DNA from: Bacteroidota bacterium | GTDB taxonomy: Bacteria; Bacteroidota; Bacteroidia; Flavobacteriales; Weeksellaceae | Length of the DNA stretch: 16,292 nucleotides | NCBI GenBank assembly: GCA_023419095.1 | Contig: JAEZYN010000054.1 | Location: 1-16,292 of the forward strand | Reading direction: 5' to 3' | Shown here: positions 14,846-16,292 of the stretch, one piece after another | How positions within the stretch are numbered: the stretch's first letter is position 1 | Layout: each line of letters starts with the position of its first letter | The notes under the pieces: generated by a model | Told to the model about the DNA's origin: nothing | The model's database searches: none | Seen by the model: the letters and a program-made list of their open reading frames with translations, nothing else | Position numbers and translations under genes: made by a program

Positions 14846-16292
14846 TTATTCTACCGCCACTGAATCATCGCCGCGCCCATCTGCAACAGCACTTGCGTTT
14901 CCATTTTCATCGATCACAATCAGTTCTGTTCTCCCGATTTGATTCACCGATTCAAATTTATAACTCATCTTTTTTAATGTTGAAACCGTAGTTTCCGGAA
15001 AATTATTTTCAATCATGACCGTTTCCGGCAACCATTGATGATGGAATTTGGGCGAATTCACTGCAGTATTCGGGTTGAGTTTGAAATCGATGATATTTAC
15101 TATGGATTGGAAAACAGAGGTCGGAATCGTAGTTCCACCCGGCGTTCCCACGATAACGTATGGCCGGTTATTTTTAAGGACAATTGTGGGCGTCATCGAA
15201 CTCAGCATTCTTTTTCCCGGTGAAATCGCGTTCGCTTCACCACCGACGGCACCAAACATATTTGGCACGCCGGGTTTAACAGAAAAATCGTCCATTTCAT
15301 TATTTAGGAAAAAACCCGCACCGGCAACTACTACTTTGCTGCCATACAAACCGTTGAGTGTTGTGGTAACCGCGACAGCGTTTCCGTCCTTGTCAACGAT
15401 CGAAATGTGCGTAGTTTCGGTAGATTCATTCGGTTGCGCAATGATCTTTCCAACTTCCGAACTGAGGCTTGCTTCATTTTTTTTGTAAGATTTCCACCGG
15501 TTTTTCAAATATTCATCAGAAATCAACATTGACGTCTGATCTTTTATAAATGCGGGATCGCCCATATATTCGGCACGGTCGGCAAACGCGCGGCGTTCCG
15601 CTTCCACCATTATCTGTACAGCTTCCGCGGAGTTCTGTTGGTATTGCGTAAGGTTTTCAAAAGCTGACATTTTCAGCATTTGCGCTAGAAGAATTCCACC
15701 GCTTGAAGGCAAAGGCATGGAAACAATTTCGCTATCTTTATAGTTAAATGTGAGCGGCTTCCGTTCTACCACTTTATAATTTTTAAGATCGCTGAGCGTA
15801 ATAATTCCGTTGCCGCGTTTCATTTCAGCGACAATCAGGTCGGCAGTTTTACCTTCATAAAAGCCTTTCGCGCCGTTTCTCTGAATACGCTTCAGCGTTT
15901 CAGCCAGTTCTGTTTGAACCAAGATATCGCCTTGCTTCCACTTTTCATTTTTCTGAAAAACGCTCGACAGTTTGTTGTGCCGGTTAAAATATTCCATTTG
16001 TTCGTTCAGCAGCGCAGCTTCTCGCGCGGTTACAGCAAAACCTTTTTCAGCCAGATCGATCGCCGGCTGAATCAGTTGCGGCATCGGAAGATTTGCATGT
16101 TTCAGTGTCGCATAAAATCCCGCTACCGAACCCGGAACACCCACCGCCAACCGACCATTTTGGGAAAGATTTGTATTTGCATTGCCTTTTTTATCGAGAT
16201 ACATATCACGTGAAGACTTTTGCGGCGCGGTTTCGCGAAAATCAATCGTGAATTTTTCACCGTTCCGTTTTACACCGACTAAAAATCCACCG
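14846..16292 (-). CDS. ggt: Gamma-glutamyltransferase (glutathione hydrolase), 5' end outside the window
   Basis: Periplasmic or secreted autoprocessing N-terminal nucleophile hydrolase that removes the gamma-glutamyl group from glutathione and related peptides. The reading frame stays open to the right edge. The ATG at 16204 is an internal Met, because the codons before it encode GGFLVGV then DFRETAPQKSSRDMYLDKKGN, the conserved GGT region with the substrate-binding Arg (RETAP). Counted from that Met, the autocleavage site and catalytic Thr is T264 in ESTETTHIS (codon 15413-15415), followed by DKDGNAVAVTTTLNG (271-285) and LNNEMDDFS (300-308). SPGKRMLSSMTPTIV (328-342) and GTPGGTTIPTS (353-363) form the active-site pocket. 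The large subunit N-terminus and signal peptide are missing. The Crp/Fnr gene follows after 8 nt. Confidence 0.93.
   Translation of the reverse strand, partial: GGFLVGVKRNGEKFTIDFRETAPQKSSRDMYLDKKGNANTNLSQNGRLAVGVPGSVAGFYATLKHANLPMPQLIQPAIDLAEKGFAVTAREAALLNEQMEYFNRHNKLSSVFQKNEKWKQGDILVQTELAETLKRIQRNGAKGFYEGKTADLIVAEMKRGNGIITLSDLKNYKVVERKPLTFNYKDSEIVSMPLPSSGGILLAQMLKMSAFENLTQYQQNSAEAVQIMVEAERRAFADRAEYMGDPAFIKDQTSMLISDEYLKNRWKSYKKNEASLSSEVGKIIAQPNESTETTHISIVDKDGNAVAVTTTLNGLYGSKVVVAGAGFFLNNEMDDFSVKPGVPNMFGAVGGEANAISPGKRMLSSMTPTIVLKNNRPYVIVGTPGGTTIPTSVFQSIVNIIDFKLNPNTAVNSPKFHHQWLPETVMIENNFPETTVSTLKKMSYKFESVNQIGRTELIVIDENGNASAVADGRGDDSVAVE

Noticed and set aside
15048..15488. Open frame of 146 codons on the plus strand opposite ggt
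   Set aside because: It is fully antisense to the conserved catalytic part of gamma-glutamyltransferase, with no independent support.

Overview
The window looks like a chromosomal segment of a yellow-pigmented Flavobacteriia member, most like the Chryseobacterium/Kaistella group (Weeksellaceae). This is inferred from several signs: promoters of the Bacteroidetes TAnnTTTG type, a secreted protein with a C-terminal type IX secretion (T9SS) sorting domain, a short GyrB without the enterobacterial insert, a LysRS with a long C-terminal extension, and a carotenoid operon using the fused CrtYcd-type lycopene cyclase. No tRNA, rRNA, IS element, prophage or CRISPR array was seen.

Left part (1-7152, all on the plus strand): lysS; a secreted beta-propeller-like protein with delta-60 repeats and a T9SS tail; gyrB; a DUF3298-type lipoprotein; and a diacylglycerol-kinase-family lipid kinase. 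The first three genes each end in a clear Rho-independent terminator, so they are separate units. The lipoprotein and lipid kinase are only 21 bp apart and may be co-transcribed.

Central part (7168-14073): a carotenoid locus. A MarR-family regulator on the minus strand diverges from a tightly packed plus-strand operon. Its order is crtI (phytoene desaturase), crtB (phytoene synthase), a small secreted protein of unknown function, crtZ (beta-carotene hydroxylase), crtY (lycopene cyclase, TTG start), an SRPBCC protein and an SDR/DUF2867 protein. Gaps within the operon run from an 11-nt overlap to 12 nt. CrtB, CrtI, CrtY and CrtZ together would convert GGPP through phytoene, lycopene and beta-carotene to zeaxanthin. 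GGPP synthase and any ketolase are not in the window. The 339-bp AT-rich divergent region holds candidate promoters for both directions and repeated or palindromic motifs that could be regulator sites.

Right part (14235-16292, minus strand): a gamma-glutamyltransferase, cut by the right edge, followed after 8 nt by a cysteine-rich Crp/Fnr-family regulator.

Most of this is recognisable flavobacterial gene content. The parts with unknown roles are the small secreted protein and the SRPBCC + SDR/DUF2867 pair in the carotenoid operon, the regulatory sites in the marR-crtI gap, and the cysteine-rich Crp/Fnr protein beside gamma-glutamyltransferase.
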